Shown here: piece by piece, positions 1 to 7,905 of the stretch
Position numbering within the stretch: position 1 is the first letter of the stretch
How the letters are laid out: every line of letters starts with the position of its first letter
Origin: Verrucomicrobiota bacterium
Lineage (GTDB): Bacteria > Verrucomicrobiota > Verrucomicrobiia > Limisphaerales > UBA1100
Reading direction: 5' to 3'
Length of the DNA: 34,219 bases
Assembly: GCA_028872645.1 (NCBI GenBank)
Contig: JAPKDK010000004.1
Span: 1-34,219, forward strand
The notes under the pieces: model-generated
What the model saw: only the letters and a program-made list of their open reading frames with translations
Database searches by the model: none
Told to the model about the DNA's origin: nothing
Made by a program: the position numbers and the translations under genes

Positions 1-88
1 GTTGCTTCGCGCAATTCTCCATCACGGCCCAGTCTGAGTGACTGCCCATGATGACTCCTACTAATGGTTTCGTACTAGTGTCGCTCAT
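1..88 (-). CDS. purE: PurE, N5-carboxyaminoimidazole ribonucleotide mutase (5' end only)
   Basis: Only the first 29 codons are present; the gene runs off the left edge. The ATG at 88 opens a peptide with LVGVIMGSHSDW followed by VMENCAKQ. This is the N-terminal glycine-rich strand-loop of class I PurE, which normally reads as GxxMGSxSDW and binds the substrate phosphate. PurE moves the carboxylate of N5-CAIR to form CAIR in de novo purine synthesis, in the cytoplasm. A GA-rich stretch (GAGGTAGGG) sits about 10 bases upstream of the ATG and can act as ribosome binding site. The gene starts 26 bases after the stop of the upstream lipoprotein gene, so it is probably co-transcribed with it. The identification rests on one conserved block, but that block is diagnostic. 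Confidence 0.85.
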   Translation of the reverse strand, partial: MSDTSTKPLVGVIMGSHSDWAVMENCAKQ

Positions 89-114
89 AAAGGCGCACCC
101 TACCTCATCAGCCA

Positions 115-1215
115 TCAACCGCCCACCCCAATCGTCAAGGCCGGTGCCACGGTTTTAATCTGCCCCGCCTGTAAATTGAACAACTGCGTCAGCAACATAA
201 ACGTGCTCTTGCTCTCCAAATCATTGTCCGCGAGGTAAAACCACTTGCCGCGATAATCCACACTCACAAAGGCATTGTCCGGACGCGTGGCGGCCGATTT
301 CACGCGGAAGAGGCCGCCGGTCACTTGGTTCCAATCGAACGCCGTACCGTCCGCCGCCAACGTACGCGTCACCAGCCCCGCCTCGCGATGGGCCGCCGGC
401 ACTTCAGCGTTGTGCGATAAATAAAATAAAATTCCCATCATCGACCGCGTGCGCACCGCCAAGCCATTCTCCGGCCGATTGAAAAAATTATTCGTCAGCC
501 GCAATTCATTTCCCGCGTTGGGCACGCCCAGCAATTCCTTGAGCCGCATAATGCGCGGAGCCAGTGTCGTCACCGAACGCACCCGCAGCACCAAATCATT
601 TCCCGTCCGCATCTTTCCATCCGCATCCGCCAAGCACGGCGCAGCGCCGAGCTCTAGCGCGTCGGCCAACTGCAACTCGCGCAGGATGCCCACCATTTCC
701 TGAAATTTCTCAAACCGCGGCTCACGTGACGGCGTGGGGCCCGAGGCATTGCTCGCGTTGTCCAAGCCATTCACGCGCTCCACGCAAATGCTCACCACCC
801 GTTCCACGCTCCAACCGCTTTGCGTGAGAATCAGCACCGCCTCCAACGGCACCGGCGAAAGGATTTGTTTCAAAAACTGGTCACCGCGCAAGGGCGTGTA
901 AGAAATGGTGGGCGTTTCTTTATAAGTCATCCCCGCCGAAGGCGTGAGCGTGTCGCCGCCGCGCAGGAATTTCACGCTCGCGCTCATCTCGGTTTGCACC
1001 GATTGCTGCGTAGTCACGCTGCTCACCTCGAGGAAAAACGGATTGTCGCGATACTTGAGCCGCACGAGGTTCAGCAGAAACTGCTCATCCAGCGTGCGCG
1101 ATATGGCGTGATTATATTGCGGATGCGTCGTCCGCAACGAACGCGGCCCAATCGTTTGGCAGCCCACAGCAGCACATAAAATGGCCGCCGCAAAAACGGT
1201 TTTCAGATTTTTCAT
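115..1215 (-). CDS. Predicted outer-membrane or periplasmic lipoprotein of unknown function
   Basis: A 366-residue protein with a lipoprotein signal peptide: KNLK, a hydrophobic stretch, then a lipobox AAVGC that puts the acylated cysteine at residue 19. The mature part begins with a conserved-looking block, DEQFLLNLVRLKYRDNPFFL, followed by EVSSVTTQQSVQ. I recognise this pattern from uncharacterised bacterial lipoproteins but cannot attach a function. The rest is globular, with no membrane segment and no catalytic motif I can name. It lies 32 bases downstream of the DsbD-like gene and 26 bases upstream of purE, all on the same strand, so the three may share a transcript. The ATG at 1215 is chosen because it directly precedes the signal peptide. 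Confidence 0.8.
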   Translation of the reverse strand: MKNLKTVFAAAILCAAVGCQTIGPRSLRTTHPQYNHAISRTLDEQFLLNLVRLKYRDNPFFLEVSSVTTQQSVQTEMSASVKFLRGGDTLTPSAGMTYKETPTISYTPLRGDQFLKQILSPVPLEAVLILTQSGWSVERVVSICVERVNGLDNASNASGPTPSREPRFEKFQEMVGILRELQLADALELGAAPCLADADGKMRTGNDLVLRVRSVTTLAPRIMRLKELLGVPNAGNELRLTNNFFNRPENGLAVRTRSMMGILFYLSHNAEVPAAHREAGLVTRTLAADGTAFDWNQVTGGLFRVKSAATRPDNAFVSVDYRGKWFYLADNDLESKSTFMLLTQLFNLQAGQIKTVAPALTIGVGG

Positions 1216-1247
1216 TGGTTAAAACAAGTTCGCCCTCCCTGACGAAT

Positions 1248-3890
1248 TCAGGGCGAAACGTTACCAGCTTTATCCAACGCTTCCAAGACCTTTTCGGGCC
1301 CGTTCATCACCGGTGGCAAAACAATAGCCTCCCCCTCCGGCGGATACACCAACACCAATGGCACTCCGGCGCGCTTATATTGGTGTAACACTTTCGTGAT
1401 TGTTTGATCTCGATTCGTCCAGTCCGCGATGAAAGCCACCCCATTCAGCTCAACCAATTTTTTGATCACCGAATCCACCTCAATCGCCCGACCCTTTGTG
1501 TATTTGCAAGTCATACACCAATCCGCTGTAAAATCCACCAGCACCGGTTGCCCCGCCGCACGCGCTTCGGCCACGGCTTCGGGGCTCCATTTCCGCCACT
1601 GCACACCATCCGCTTTCACCTCAATGCCGCCCCCAACGATCGTCCGGTTTTCCGGATGCCGCCAGTCCAGCCCCCATTCAAGCGCCATCGCATAACCCGC
1701 CGCCAGCAACAATCCGCAGGCCAACAACGGCTTAGAACTTTTGGACACCGTGCGCTGCATAAATTCGCCAAACACCCAAGCCGTTAAACTGACAAACACC
1801 AGCAACACTCCCAGCCACATCACGCCGCTATCGCCGAACATCGGCCCGGTGAATGACAGCACCCACACCGCCGCCGCCAACATTGGGAAACCCATGATTT
1901 GTTTGAACTGCACCATCCAATTTCCCGGCTTGGGCAAAAACTTCAACCACCCCGGTTTGAAACTCAGCAGCACATACGGAAACGCCAACCCCACCGCCAC
2001 CGCGCCCATCGCCGCGATGATGACGCTGCTGGATTGCGAAAGTGCCGCGCCCATTCCGCTGGCCAAAAACGGTGCCGTGCAGGGCGTGGCCAGCGCCGTG
2101 GCGAGAATGCCGTTAAAGAATGCGCCAAGATACCCCTCGCGACTGGCCAACGCGTTGGCTTTCGTCATCGTGCTGCCGCCGCCCAGCGTGACTTCGAAAA
2201 CGCCGAACAAGTTCAACGCCACCAACGTCACCACTAACATCAGCACGAGGTTGAAAATTGGGCTTTGCATTTGCATCCCCCACGACGCCATGCCGGTGGC
2301 CTGCTTCGCGCCAACCATCACCCCCGCTAACACCATAAACGAAAAGAACACACCCAGCCCATACGTGAGCCCGAGATTCCGCAACCGCCCCGGGGCTTCA
2401 TTGCTTTGCTGTACGAAGCCCAGAATCTTGAGCGAAATCACCGGCAACACGCACGGCATCACGTTGAGGATTAAACCGCCCAGAAACGCGAAGCTCAATA
2501 TATACCAAATGGATTTCGGCGCATCGCCTTCAAAACTGCCGCCGCCCGGGCCGCCACTTTCACTGGGCACCTTGGCGAGCCACGCTTGGAATTCTAGGTG
2601 GTGTCCCACCCGCTGGGCTTCCTCGCCGATTTTGAGGGTGAGTTGAAGAGTCTTTTCTTGCGGCACGCAGGTTTGGTCGTCGCATTCCTGCCACGACACT
2701 TTGAGGCCAATTTCATAATCGCCGTGCTTGGCGTCCTTCGCCACGGCGAGCGGCACGAGCAGCATCACTTGATTTTCGTAAACATTGGCGGTCTCACCGA
2801 ACATTTCCAATTGCGAATGCAGCGGCCATTTGATTTCGCCGGCGGTGATGCCCGCGGGCAACGTCCATTCAAACTTCGGCGGCTCGCCCGGCGCGCCCGG
2901 TTCTTTCCAAAAAATATGCCAGTGCTTCGGAATGCTGAAGGACACGCCGGCCAATACCTCACCGCCCGCGGTGGCTTGCGTGTGATCCAGCCGCGCGCTC
3001 ACTTGGCATTTGGCGTCGCCTAAAAAACCGAACGGATTTTCTTCAGGCTCAATCGCCCCAATTTGAAACGCCGTTTCGTGGCTGGTTACCTTACCTTCCG
3101 TCTCAAAACGCACCACGCCGTGTACTTCGATAGGCCAGTCGCCGTCTTTGCTGGTGATGGTTTTTGAAAGGGTAAATTCGTTTTCGCCTTTGGTGAGTTG
3201 GGTGGCGTGGGCGATTTCCCATTTTTTTCCGGAAGTGCCGAAGGGCAGAAAATGCACTTCAGTTTCTTTGCTATCCACCGGCACGGTCAGTTTCAAAGTC
3301 CGCTCGCCATCGGCATTGGCCGCGCCAGCCCATTGGGCGGGAAGCTTGGGCAATTCATTTTTGGCCGGCCATTGGGCGCGGGCTTCGGCGAATTTCCCCG
3401 CGTGCGGGCCGGGCTTGGCCTCCGCGCCCACGACCAGTTTGGCGCTCACCCGCGCATCACCGGGGATGCACGTTTCCTCGCACTCCAACCAATTCACCTC
3501 TGCGGCCAGCGCGTACTCGCCGGGCGCAAGATCGGCCGCCAGTGTGAGGGGCACGATCAACAGCACTTCGCCGTGGTAGGCGTAAGTGAACATTTCCAAC
3601 CACTCCACCTTCTCCGACACGGGCCATTGGATTTCGCCGGCGGTGATGCCTTTGGGGAGCGTCCACTTTATGTTAGTGGGCGTGCCGTTTTCGCCGGCGT
3701 TGCGCCAATACGTGTGCCAACCAGCGGGCATTTCCAGCCGCATCCCCACCTCGACGGGGCTGCCCGCCTTGGCCACGGAAGGGTTTACGAGCAGGGAAAC
3801 CTTGGTTTTGGCCCCGAAATTAAAATCCTGCGCAGACACAATGCCCGCGCTTAGCATCAATAAAATGAAAAACAACCGCCTCATCTTCAA
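1248..3890 (-). CDS. DsbD-like thiol:disulfide interchange protein with two alpha-type domains
   Basis: An 880-residue membrane protein built like DsbD, which carries reducing power from cytoplasmic thioredoxin across the inner membrane to periplasmic partners. Order: signal peptide (1-20); a first alpha-type periplasmic domain with Cys137 and Cys141 (ECEETC); a second with Cys403 and Cys408 (ECDDQTC); a multi-span membrane region from about 460 to 740 with the two conserved cysteines in NVMPC (480) and ATPC (604); and a C-terminal thioredoxin domain with DWCMTCK (Cys792 and Cys795). All redox cysteines expected for the gamma and beta relay are present. E. coli DsbD is much shorter and has one alpha domain; the duplicated N-terminal module explains most of the extra length. 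Substrates are unknown. It is upstream of the lipoprotein gene and divergent from the Fe-S carrier gene. Confidence 0.88.
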   Translation of the reverse strand: MKMRRLFFILLMLSAGIVSAQDFNFGAKTKVSLLVNPSVAKAGSPVEVGMRLEMPAGWHTYWRNAGENGTPTNIKWTLPKGITAGEIQWPVSEKVEWLEMFTYAYHGEVLLIVPLTLAADLAPGEYALAAEVNWLECEETCIPGDARVSAKLVVGAEAKPGPHAGKFAEARAQWPAKNELPKLPAQWAGAANADGERTLKLTVPVDSKETEVHFLPFGTSGKKWEIAHATQLTKGENEFTLSKTITSKDGDWPIEVHGVVRFETEGKVTSHETAFQIGAIEPEENPFGFLGDAKCQVSARLDHTQATAGGEVLAGVSFSIPKHWHIFWKEPGAPGEPPKFEWTLPAGITAGEIKWPLHSQLEMFGETANVYENQVMLLVPLAVAKDAKHGDYEIGLKVSWQECDDQTCVPQEKTLQLTLKIGEEAQRVGHHLEFQAWLAKVPSESGGPGGGSFEGDAPKSIWYILSFAFLGGLILNVMPCVLPVISLKILGFVQQSNEAPGRLRNLGLTYGLGVFFSFMVLAGVMVGAKQATGMASWGMQMQSPIFNLVLMLVVTLVALNLFGVFEVTLGGGSTMTKANALASREGYLGAFFNGILATALATPCTAPFLASGMGAALSQSSSVIIAAMGAVAVGLAFPYVLLSFKPGWLKFLPKPGNWMVQFKQIMGFPMLAAAVWVLSFTGPMFGDSGVMWLGVLLVFVSLTAWVFGEFMQRTVSKSSKPLLACGLLLAAGYAMALEWGLDWRHPENRTIVGGGIEVKADGVQWRKWSPEAVAEARAAGQPVLVDFTADWCMTCKYTKGRAIEVDSVIKKLVELNGVAFIADWTNRDQTITKVLHQYKRAGVPLVLVYPPEGEAIVLPPVMNGPEKVLEALDKAGNVSP

Positions 3891-3948
3891 GAAAGCATCT
3901 CAAAAAAGACGCGCCAAGGAAATGCTTTATTCGCGAGTCTCCTTGTCA

Positions 3949-3954
3949 TATACT
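3949..3954 (+). promoter_or_regulatory. Possible -10 box for the Fe-S carrier gene (leaderless start)
   Basis: TATACT lies seven bases before the ATG at 3962. If it is a sigma-70 -10 box, transcription would begin at or next to the start codon and the mRNA would have no leader. No Shine-Dalgarno sequence is visible before the ATG, which fits. The -35 region (about 3926-3932, TTTATTC) matches the consensus poorly. Confidence 0.3.
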
Positions 3955-3961
3955 TCCCGTA

Positions 3962-4351
3962 ATGCTTGCAGCCAAACGCAAAACCGAAACCTCAACTGAA
4001 GTGACCTATCGCACCGGCGACGAACGCTTGGTAAAGCTCACCGACGACGCCGCAACCAAAGTCTCCGGACTGCTCCAACGCCAAGGCCGGCCCGAGGGTG
4101 TATTGCGCGTGGCCGTCACCGGCGGCGGCTGCAGCGGCTTGCAATACAAAATGGATTTGCAGGACACCCCCGCCCATCGCGATATCCTCGTCGAGAGCCA
4201 CGGCATCCGCGTTGTGGTCGATCCCAAAAGCGCCCTGTACGTTACCGGCAGCGAGCTGGACTACAAAACCGGCCTCGAAGATTCCGGTTTCAAAGTCAAC
4301 AACCCCAACGCCGCCACCACCTGTTCCTGCGGCGAAAGCTTCAACGCATGA
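3962..4351 (+). CDS. A-type iron-sulfur cluster carrier (ErpA/IscA/HesB family)
   Basis: A 129-residue protein. A-type carriers accept a nascent Fe-S cluster from the scaffold and pass it to apo-enzymes. The three cluster-ligand cysteines are present in the family spacing: Cys57 in GGGCSGL, and Cys121 and Cys123 in the C-terminal CSCGESF. The family core begins around residue 24 (LVKLTDDAA), so about 20 residues at the N-terminus are extra. A GTG at 4001 is an alternative start, but no ribosome binding site favours either. The next genes on this strand are a tiny membrane ORF and an HscB-like J-protein, an association that fits Fe-S assembly. ErpA and IscA cannot be told apart from sequence alone here. 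Confidence 0.9.
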   Translation: MLAAKRKTETSTEVTYRTGDERLVKLTDDAATKVSGLLQRQGRPEGVLRVAVTGGGCSGLQYKMDLQDTPAHRDILVESHGIRVVVDPKSALYVTGSELDYKTGLEDSGFKVNNPNAATTCSCGESFNA

Positions 4352-4354
4352 TCG

Positions 4355-4471
4355 ATGGGCTTTTCCATACTCATCCTAATCGCCCTTGGCGTCATCGCAC
4401 TTGGCGTCATTGCTTGCGCCATTGGTTTTGGCATTTGGCTGTGGCAACGGGAAAATAAAGGAAATGACTGA
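4355..4471 (+). CDS. Small single-span membrane peptide (38 aa)
   Basis: A short ORF begins at ATG 4355, three bases after the stop of the Fe-S carrier gene, and ends with TGA at 4469-4471. The peptide starts MGFSILILIALGVIAL, runs as one hydrophobic segment of about 27 residues, then a basic and polar tail (WQRENKGND). Its last codons overlap the start of the J-protein gene (ATGACTGA, eight bases), an arrangement typical of translational coupling. The tail sequence AAAGGA also forms the ribosome binding site of the J-protein gene. Its own ribosome binding site is weak. It looks like a real small membrane protein, but a chance hydrophobic ORF cannot be excluded. Function is unknown. Confidence 0.45.
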   Translation: MGFSILILIALGVIALGVIACAIGFGIWLWQRENKGND

Positions 4472-5033
4472 CTCCTTTGCGCTGCTCGATGAACCGCGCC
4501 AACCGTGGCTGGAGGTGGAGGCACTGAAAACAAAATTCCTCGCCCGCTCCGCCGCCACGCATCCCGATAAATTCACTGACCCCACCGAAAAGAAAACCGC
4601 CCAAACCCGCTTCGCCGAACTCAACACCGCGCACGAAATTCTGCGCGACCCCAAACGCCGCCTTCAACACCTCCTCACCCTCGAGCGCGGCCGCAAGCCT
4701 GACGAAGTCCACAACATCCTCTCCGCCACCGCCGATCTCTTCCAGCAAGTCGACCAACTCCTCCGCGCCATTGCCCCCTTCCTCGCCCAACGCGAAGCCG
4801 AAACCTCCCCCCTCCTCAAAGCCCAAACCTACCCCCAAGCCCTCGACTGGCTCGACCAAGTAACCCCCCTCCAAAAAATCCTCAACCAAACCCTCCAATC
4901 CCTCGACACCCAACTCCAGTCCCTCAACCAAAACTGGAACTGCGAAACCCTCGAACCCCTCTTCCACCAATACAGCTACCTCCAAAAATGGCGGGAACAG
5001 CTAAACGACCGCGCGATGCGATTGGGGTTTTGA
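4464..5033 (+). CDS. hscB: HscB-like J-domain co-chaperone for Fe-S assembly
   Basis: A 189-residue protein from the ATG at 4464, which is preceded by AAAGGA. The open frame extends further upstream, but that part overlaps the small membrane ORF and does not look like this family. The N-terminal J domain has the essential HPD motif at residues 33-35 (ATHPDKF), preceded by a helix and followed by AELNTAHEILRDPKRR, the usual J-domain helix IV region. The C-terminal half is an acidic, glutamine-rich helical bundle, like the IscU-binding domain of HscB. HscB delivers IscU to the Hsp70 HscA and stimulates its ATPase. The neighbouring A-type carrier supports this over a general DnaJ-like protein. 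No hscA is next to it. Confidence 0.78.
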   Translation: MTDSFALLDEPRQPWLEVEALKTKFLARSAATHPDKFTDPTEKKTAQTRFAELNTAHEILRDPKRRLQHLLTLERGRKPDEVHNILSATADLFQQVDQLLRAIAPFLAQREAETSPLLKAQTYPQALDWLDQVTPLQKILNQTLQSLDTQLQSLNQNWNCETLEPLFHQYSYLQKWREQLNDRAMRLGF

Positions 5034-5039
5034 ATTTAT

Positions 5040-5089
5040 GATTGTAGATTGAGTTGCATTCGTAAACCTCAATTTCTCAATCGTAAATC
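5040..5089. repeat. Imperfect inverted repeat between hscB and DUF2784
   Basis: The arm at 5040-5053 (GATTGTAGATTGAG) is nearly the reverse complement of 5076-5089 (CTCAATCGTAAATC), with about 22 bases between. The right-arm motif ATCGTAAATC or ATTGTAAATC recurs at about 5522-5531 and 34079-34088, so it may be a small dispersed element. It has no T-run and is not a good terminator. Confidence 0.35.
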
Positions 5090-5099
5090 CAAGTAACTC

Positions 5100-5486
5100 G
5101 TGTTGCCTTTTCTTGATATTTTTCTGGGCGTTTTTCATGTCCTGCTTATTTCGGCTTGTTTGTTGGGCTGAGTTTTTCCGCGCACACGGCGGGCGCATCT
5201 CATTCTCATGGGCGTGGTGGTCGGTTGCTGATTTCTGCTCGGCCTCAAGTACGGCATCGGCTACTGCCCACTCACCGATTGGAATTGGCAGGTGAAGGAA
5301 CAACTTAGCGAAAGCGCCCTGCCCCATTCCTTCATCAAATATCTTTGGGATAAACTCTTCCCCACCCCCATCTCGCCCAAGGCAGTGGTTCCCCTCACTT
5401 TCATCGCCTTCTTCACCGCCCTCACCGCCGCCCTTTACTTTCGCTGGGCCGAAAAGAAAAAACTCGATTTGCCGATTGAAGATTGA
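5100..5486 (+). pseudogene. DUF2784-family membrane protein with two in-frame TGA codons at Trp positions
   Basis: Read in one frame from GTG 5100 to TGA 5484-5486, this stretch gives 128 codons with two internal TGAs (5169-5171, codon 24; 5229-5231, codon 44). Around them the protein is clearly DUF2784-like: FHVLLISACLLG-stop-VFPRTRRAH, then VVVGC-stop-FLLGLKYGIGYCP and LTDWNWQVKEQL, ending with a membrane helix and a basic tail. In relatives as I recall them, both interrupted positions are tryptophan (GW before FPxTRR; SWF before the GYCPLTDW block). Everything else is intact and full length. Function of the family is unknown. Most likely it is a gene lost through two TGG-to-TGA changes; readthrough or sequence error are alternatives. 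Genes all around use TGA as a stop and TGG for Trp. Confidence 0.75.
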
Positions 5487-5575
5487 GGGTTTGATTGCAC
5501 GCCAACCAATCGCAAACCATCAATTGTAAATCAAAAAACATTTACACCCCCGCCCCAGCGCGTACTCTTTTGACC

Positions 5576-6226
5576 ATGAAGCACACCTTTGTTTTTCTCA
5601 TCACGTTGTTTAGCCTTTCCACTGTCACCACTTTGCAAGCAGGGCCACCGAAGGGGTTTGTGGCGTTGTTCAATGGTAAAAATCTCGACGGTTGGCAGGC
5701 CAAGAAGAATGGATGGGCGGTGGAGGATGGCGTACTCGTACGCAAACCGGGCAGTGGCTACATTTGGACGAAAAAGAGCTTCGGAGATTTTGTTTTGGAT
5801 TTGGAGGTAAAGGTGTCGAGCCGGTGCAACAGCGGCATCTTTTTCCGTACGAACCCTAAGAATGCGGTGCAGGGCGGGTTTGAAATTCAAGTGATGGACA
5901 CCACAGGCAAAACAAAACTCGGCAAGCATGATCACGGCGCATTCTACGATGCCCTCGCGCCCAGCGCCAATCCCGCCAAGCCGGCCGGCCAATGGGACCG
6001 CTTCATCATCACCTGCAAAGGCCCCAAGGTCACTGTGAGCATCAATGGCAAACAAGTTGTCAACGCCAACCTCGATGACTGGACCACCGGCAACAAAAAC
6101 CCCGATGGCTCCCGCAACAAATTCAAGATCGCCCTCAAAGACCTCCCCCGCAAAGGTCACATCGGCTTTCAGGATCACGGGCAGGATGTGTGGTTCCGGA
6201 ATGTGTATTTGAAAAAGCTAGATTAA
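5576..6226 (+). CDS. Secreted DUF1080 (3-keto-disaccharide hydrolase domain) protein
   Basis: A 216-residue secreted protein. The ATG at 5576 is chosen because a signal peptide follows at once (KHTFVFLITLFSLS, cut near LQAG); the longer open frame upstream is polar and unlikely. The mature protein is a single jelly-roll DUF1080 domain with its usual blocks: FVALFNGKNLDGW near the start, then GDFVLDLEVKVSSRCNSGIF, GGFEIQVMD, the QWDRFIITCKG strand, and GHIGFQDHG at the end. DUF1080 proteins are abundant in Verrucomicrobiota and Planctomycetota and act on oxidised sugars or bind carbohydrate; the exact substrate cannot be told. It is followed by two secreted beta-propellers on the same strand, separated from the first by a palindromic repeat. 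Confidence 0.88.
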   Translation: MKHTFVFLITLFSLSTVTTLQAGPPKGFVALFNGKNLDGWQAKKNGWAVEDGVLVRKPGSGYIWTKKSFGDFVLDLEVKVSSRCNSGIFFRTNPKNAVQGGFEIQVMDTTGKTKLGKHDHGAFYDALAPSANPAKPAGQWDRFIITCKGPKVTVSINGKQVVNANLDDWTTGNKNPDGSRNKFKIALKDLPRKGHIGFQDHGQDVWFRNVYLKKLD

Positions 6227-6230
6227 GTTT

Positions 6231-6297
6231 TGAACCGCCCAGACGCCCAGTTTTCATGAAGAAAGGTTTCTTGGTTTCTTTGCGTTTTGGCGGTTCA
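6231..6297. repeat. Palindromic intergenic repeat (TGAACCGCC...GGCGGTTCA)
   Basis: TGAACCGCC (6231-6239) is exactly the reverse complement of GGCGGTTCA (6289-6297). The inner part is an imperfect continuation rich in AAGAAA and TTTCTT motifs. Elements of this appearance are, as I recall, common between genes in verrucomicrobial and planctomycete genomes. The transcript could fold into a long stem between the DUF1080 and propeller genes. Confidence 0.6.
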
Positions 6298-6345
6298 CCC
6301 ATCAAATAAGTTGAATCTCTGGCCCAATCACCGTATCCAATACCC

Positions 6346-7845
6346 ATGCGCACGACCCTCGCTTTCCTCGTTCTGGCTTTTGGCTGGCAGTCCACCGTCG
6401 CACTTGATTGGCCGCAATGGCGCGGGCCAAACCGCACCGGCGTCAGCACCGAAAAAGGGCTGCTTAAACAATGGCCCCAAGGCGGCCCCAAACGCCTTTG
6501 GCTTAACAGCCAAATGGGTAACGGCTATTCGAGCTTCGCGATCGCCAAAGGCAAACTCTACACAATGGGCTCGCGCCGCGGCACGGAGCAATTAATTTGC
6601 CTTGATGCGAATACAGGCCGCGAACAGTGGGCGGCCAATCTCGGGGAGGAATTATCAAACGGCTGGGGCGGCGGCCCACGTGGCACGCCCGCGGTAGATG
6701 GCAATCACGTCTATGCAATGAGCGGCAAGGGCGATCTAATTTGCACCGATCTCGCCGGGAAAATCCAATGGCAAGCGAGTATGGGACGGCTCGGCGGCAA
6801 GACTCCGGGTTGGGGCTACACCGAAAGCATCACCGTGGACGGCAACCTCGCGCTGGCCACGCCAGGCGGAAAGCAAGGCGCGGTGGTCGCATTCAATAAA
6901 CAAACTGGCGCGGTGGTTTGGCAAAGCAAACAATTCACCGATGACGCGCAGTACGCCTCGGTTTTGCCGGCAACCCACAACGGCGGCCGCCAGTACATCC
7001 AGCTCACTCAAAATAGTCTGGTGGGCCTCGACGCGCGCAATGGCAATGTGCTGTGGAAATCCGGCTGGGGCGGGCGCACGGCGGTGATCCCAACGCCGAT
7101 TTTTAGCAATGGCAAAGTGTACATCGCCAGCGGCTACGGCGCGGGCAGCAAATTAGTAAACCTCGGTGCGGGTAATCGTGCCAGTGATGTGTGGGCCAAT
7201 AAGGTGATGAAAAATCATCACGGCGGCGTGATTTTATTGGGCCAGCATTTGTACGGCTACAGCGATGGCGCCGGCTGGGTGTGCCAAGATTTCGCCACCG
7301 GCCGCGAGGTGTGGAGTGAAAAACGCGCGCTCGGCAAAGGCTGCCTCACCCTCGCCGAGGGGATGATGTATTGCGTAGACGAAAGCCGCGGCGACGTGGT
7401 GCTGGCGGCGGCCAATCCGAAGGGATGGCGTGAAAGCGGCCGCTTCCGCCTCGCGCCACAATCGCGCATCCGCAGCAGTCGCGGCAAAATCTGGGCCCAT
7501 CCCGTCGTGGCCAACGGCAAACTATATCTGCGCGATCAAGAACACATCTACTGCCACAACATCAGCGCCACCGGCGGCGGAGCCGCCGTCACGCCCACAC
7601 CGGCGGGCCCCATCGGCAAAACCCTCCCGTGGACGGCCGGGGTGGACACCAAATCCATCGACTTTATATATAAAGGCAAATCGCAGGCAGTGCTCGCTAC
7701 GGTGTTTGGCCAACCCAGCAAAACCCAAGGCACGTGGAAGGCATATTCCGGCTTGAACATCACCGATCGCCAAGGCAAAAAGTACGGAACCGTTTGGTTC
7801 AACCTCGCCGGCGGCACGGTGCAGCAAGTGCGTTTTGACAACTAA
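6346..7845 (+). CDS. Secreted PQQ-like beta-propeller protein with C-terminal extension
   Basis: A 499-residue protein with a signal peptide (TTLAFLVLAFGWQST, cut before LDWPQWRGP). The DWPQWRGPNRTGV opening and the repeated blade motifs with Asp-Gly-Asn, LxCLDANTGREQW and GLDARNGNVLW mark the eight-bladed PQQ/BamB-like propeller fold (about 20-405). The last 70 residues, after a proline-rich linker (TPTPAGPIGK), form a separate small domain with IDFIYKGKSQAVLATVFGQP, which the paralogue downstream lacks. No PQQ-ligand set or enzyme active site can be assigned; in this phylum such proteins are annotated only by fold. The next gene is a shorter paralogue 60 bases away, so the pair arose by tandem duplication. 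Confidence 0.85.
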   Translation: MRTTLAFLVLAFGWQSTVALDWPQWRGPNRTGVSTEKGLLKQWPQGGPKRLWLNSQMGNGYSSFAIAKGKLYTMGSRRGTEQLICLDANTGREQWAANLGEELSNGWGGGPRGTPAVDGNHVYAMSGKGDLICTDLAGKIQWQASMGRLGGKTPGWGYTESITVDGNLALATPGGKQGAVVAFNKQTGAVVWQSKQFTDDAQYASVLPATHNGGRQYIQLTQNSLVGLDARNGNVLWKSGWGGRTAVIPTPIFSNGKVYIASGYGAGSKLVNLGAGNRASDVWANKVMKNHHGGVILLGQHLYGYSDGAGWVCQDFATGREVWSEKRALGKGCLTLAEGMMYCVDESRGDVVLAAANPKGWRESGRFRLAPQSRIRSSRGKIWAHPVVANGKLYLRDQEHIYCHNISATGGGAAVTPTPAGPIGKTLPWTAGVDTKSIDFIYKGKSQAVLATVFGQPSKTQGTWKAYSGLNITDRQGKKYGTVWFNLAGGTVQQVRFDN

Positions 7846-7905
7846 ATTAAAATTGTGCTTTCCTTGAAAATTGATAATTCAAAAATTAAACCCCCAAACA
7901 ATCCT

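Noticed and set aside
1741..2646. A 301-codon plus-strand frame antisense to the DsbD-like gene
   Set aside because: Thr/Asn/Pro-rich peptide with no family features, opposite a gene with all expected cysteines.
5001..5327. A 108-codon minus-strand frame across the DUF2784 region
   Set aside because: The plus strand has clear DUF2784 blocks; the minus-strand peptide has none.
5100..5486. Genome-wide reassignment of UGA to tryptophan
   Set aside because: TGA is the normal stop of many genes here, including the lipoprotein, Fe-S carrier, holA, and the DUF2784 frame itself, and all other Trp codons are TGG.
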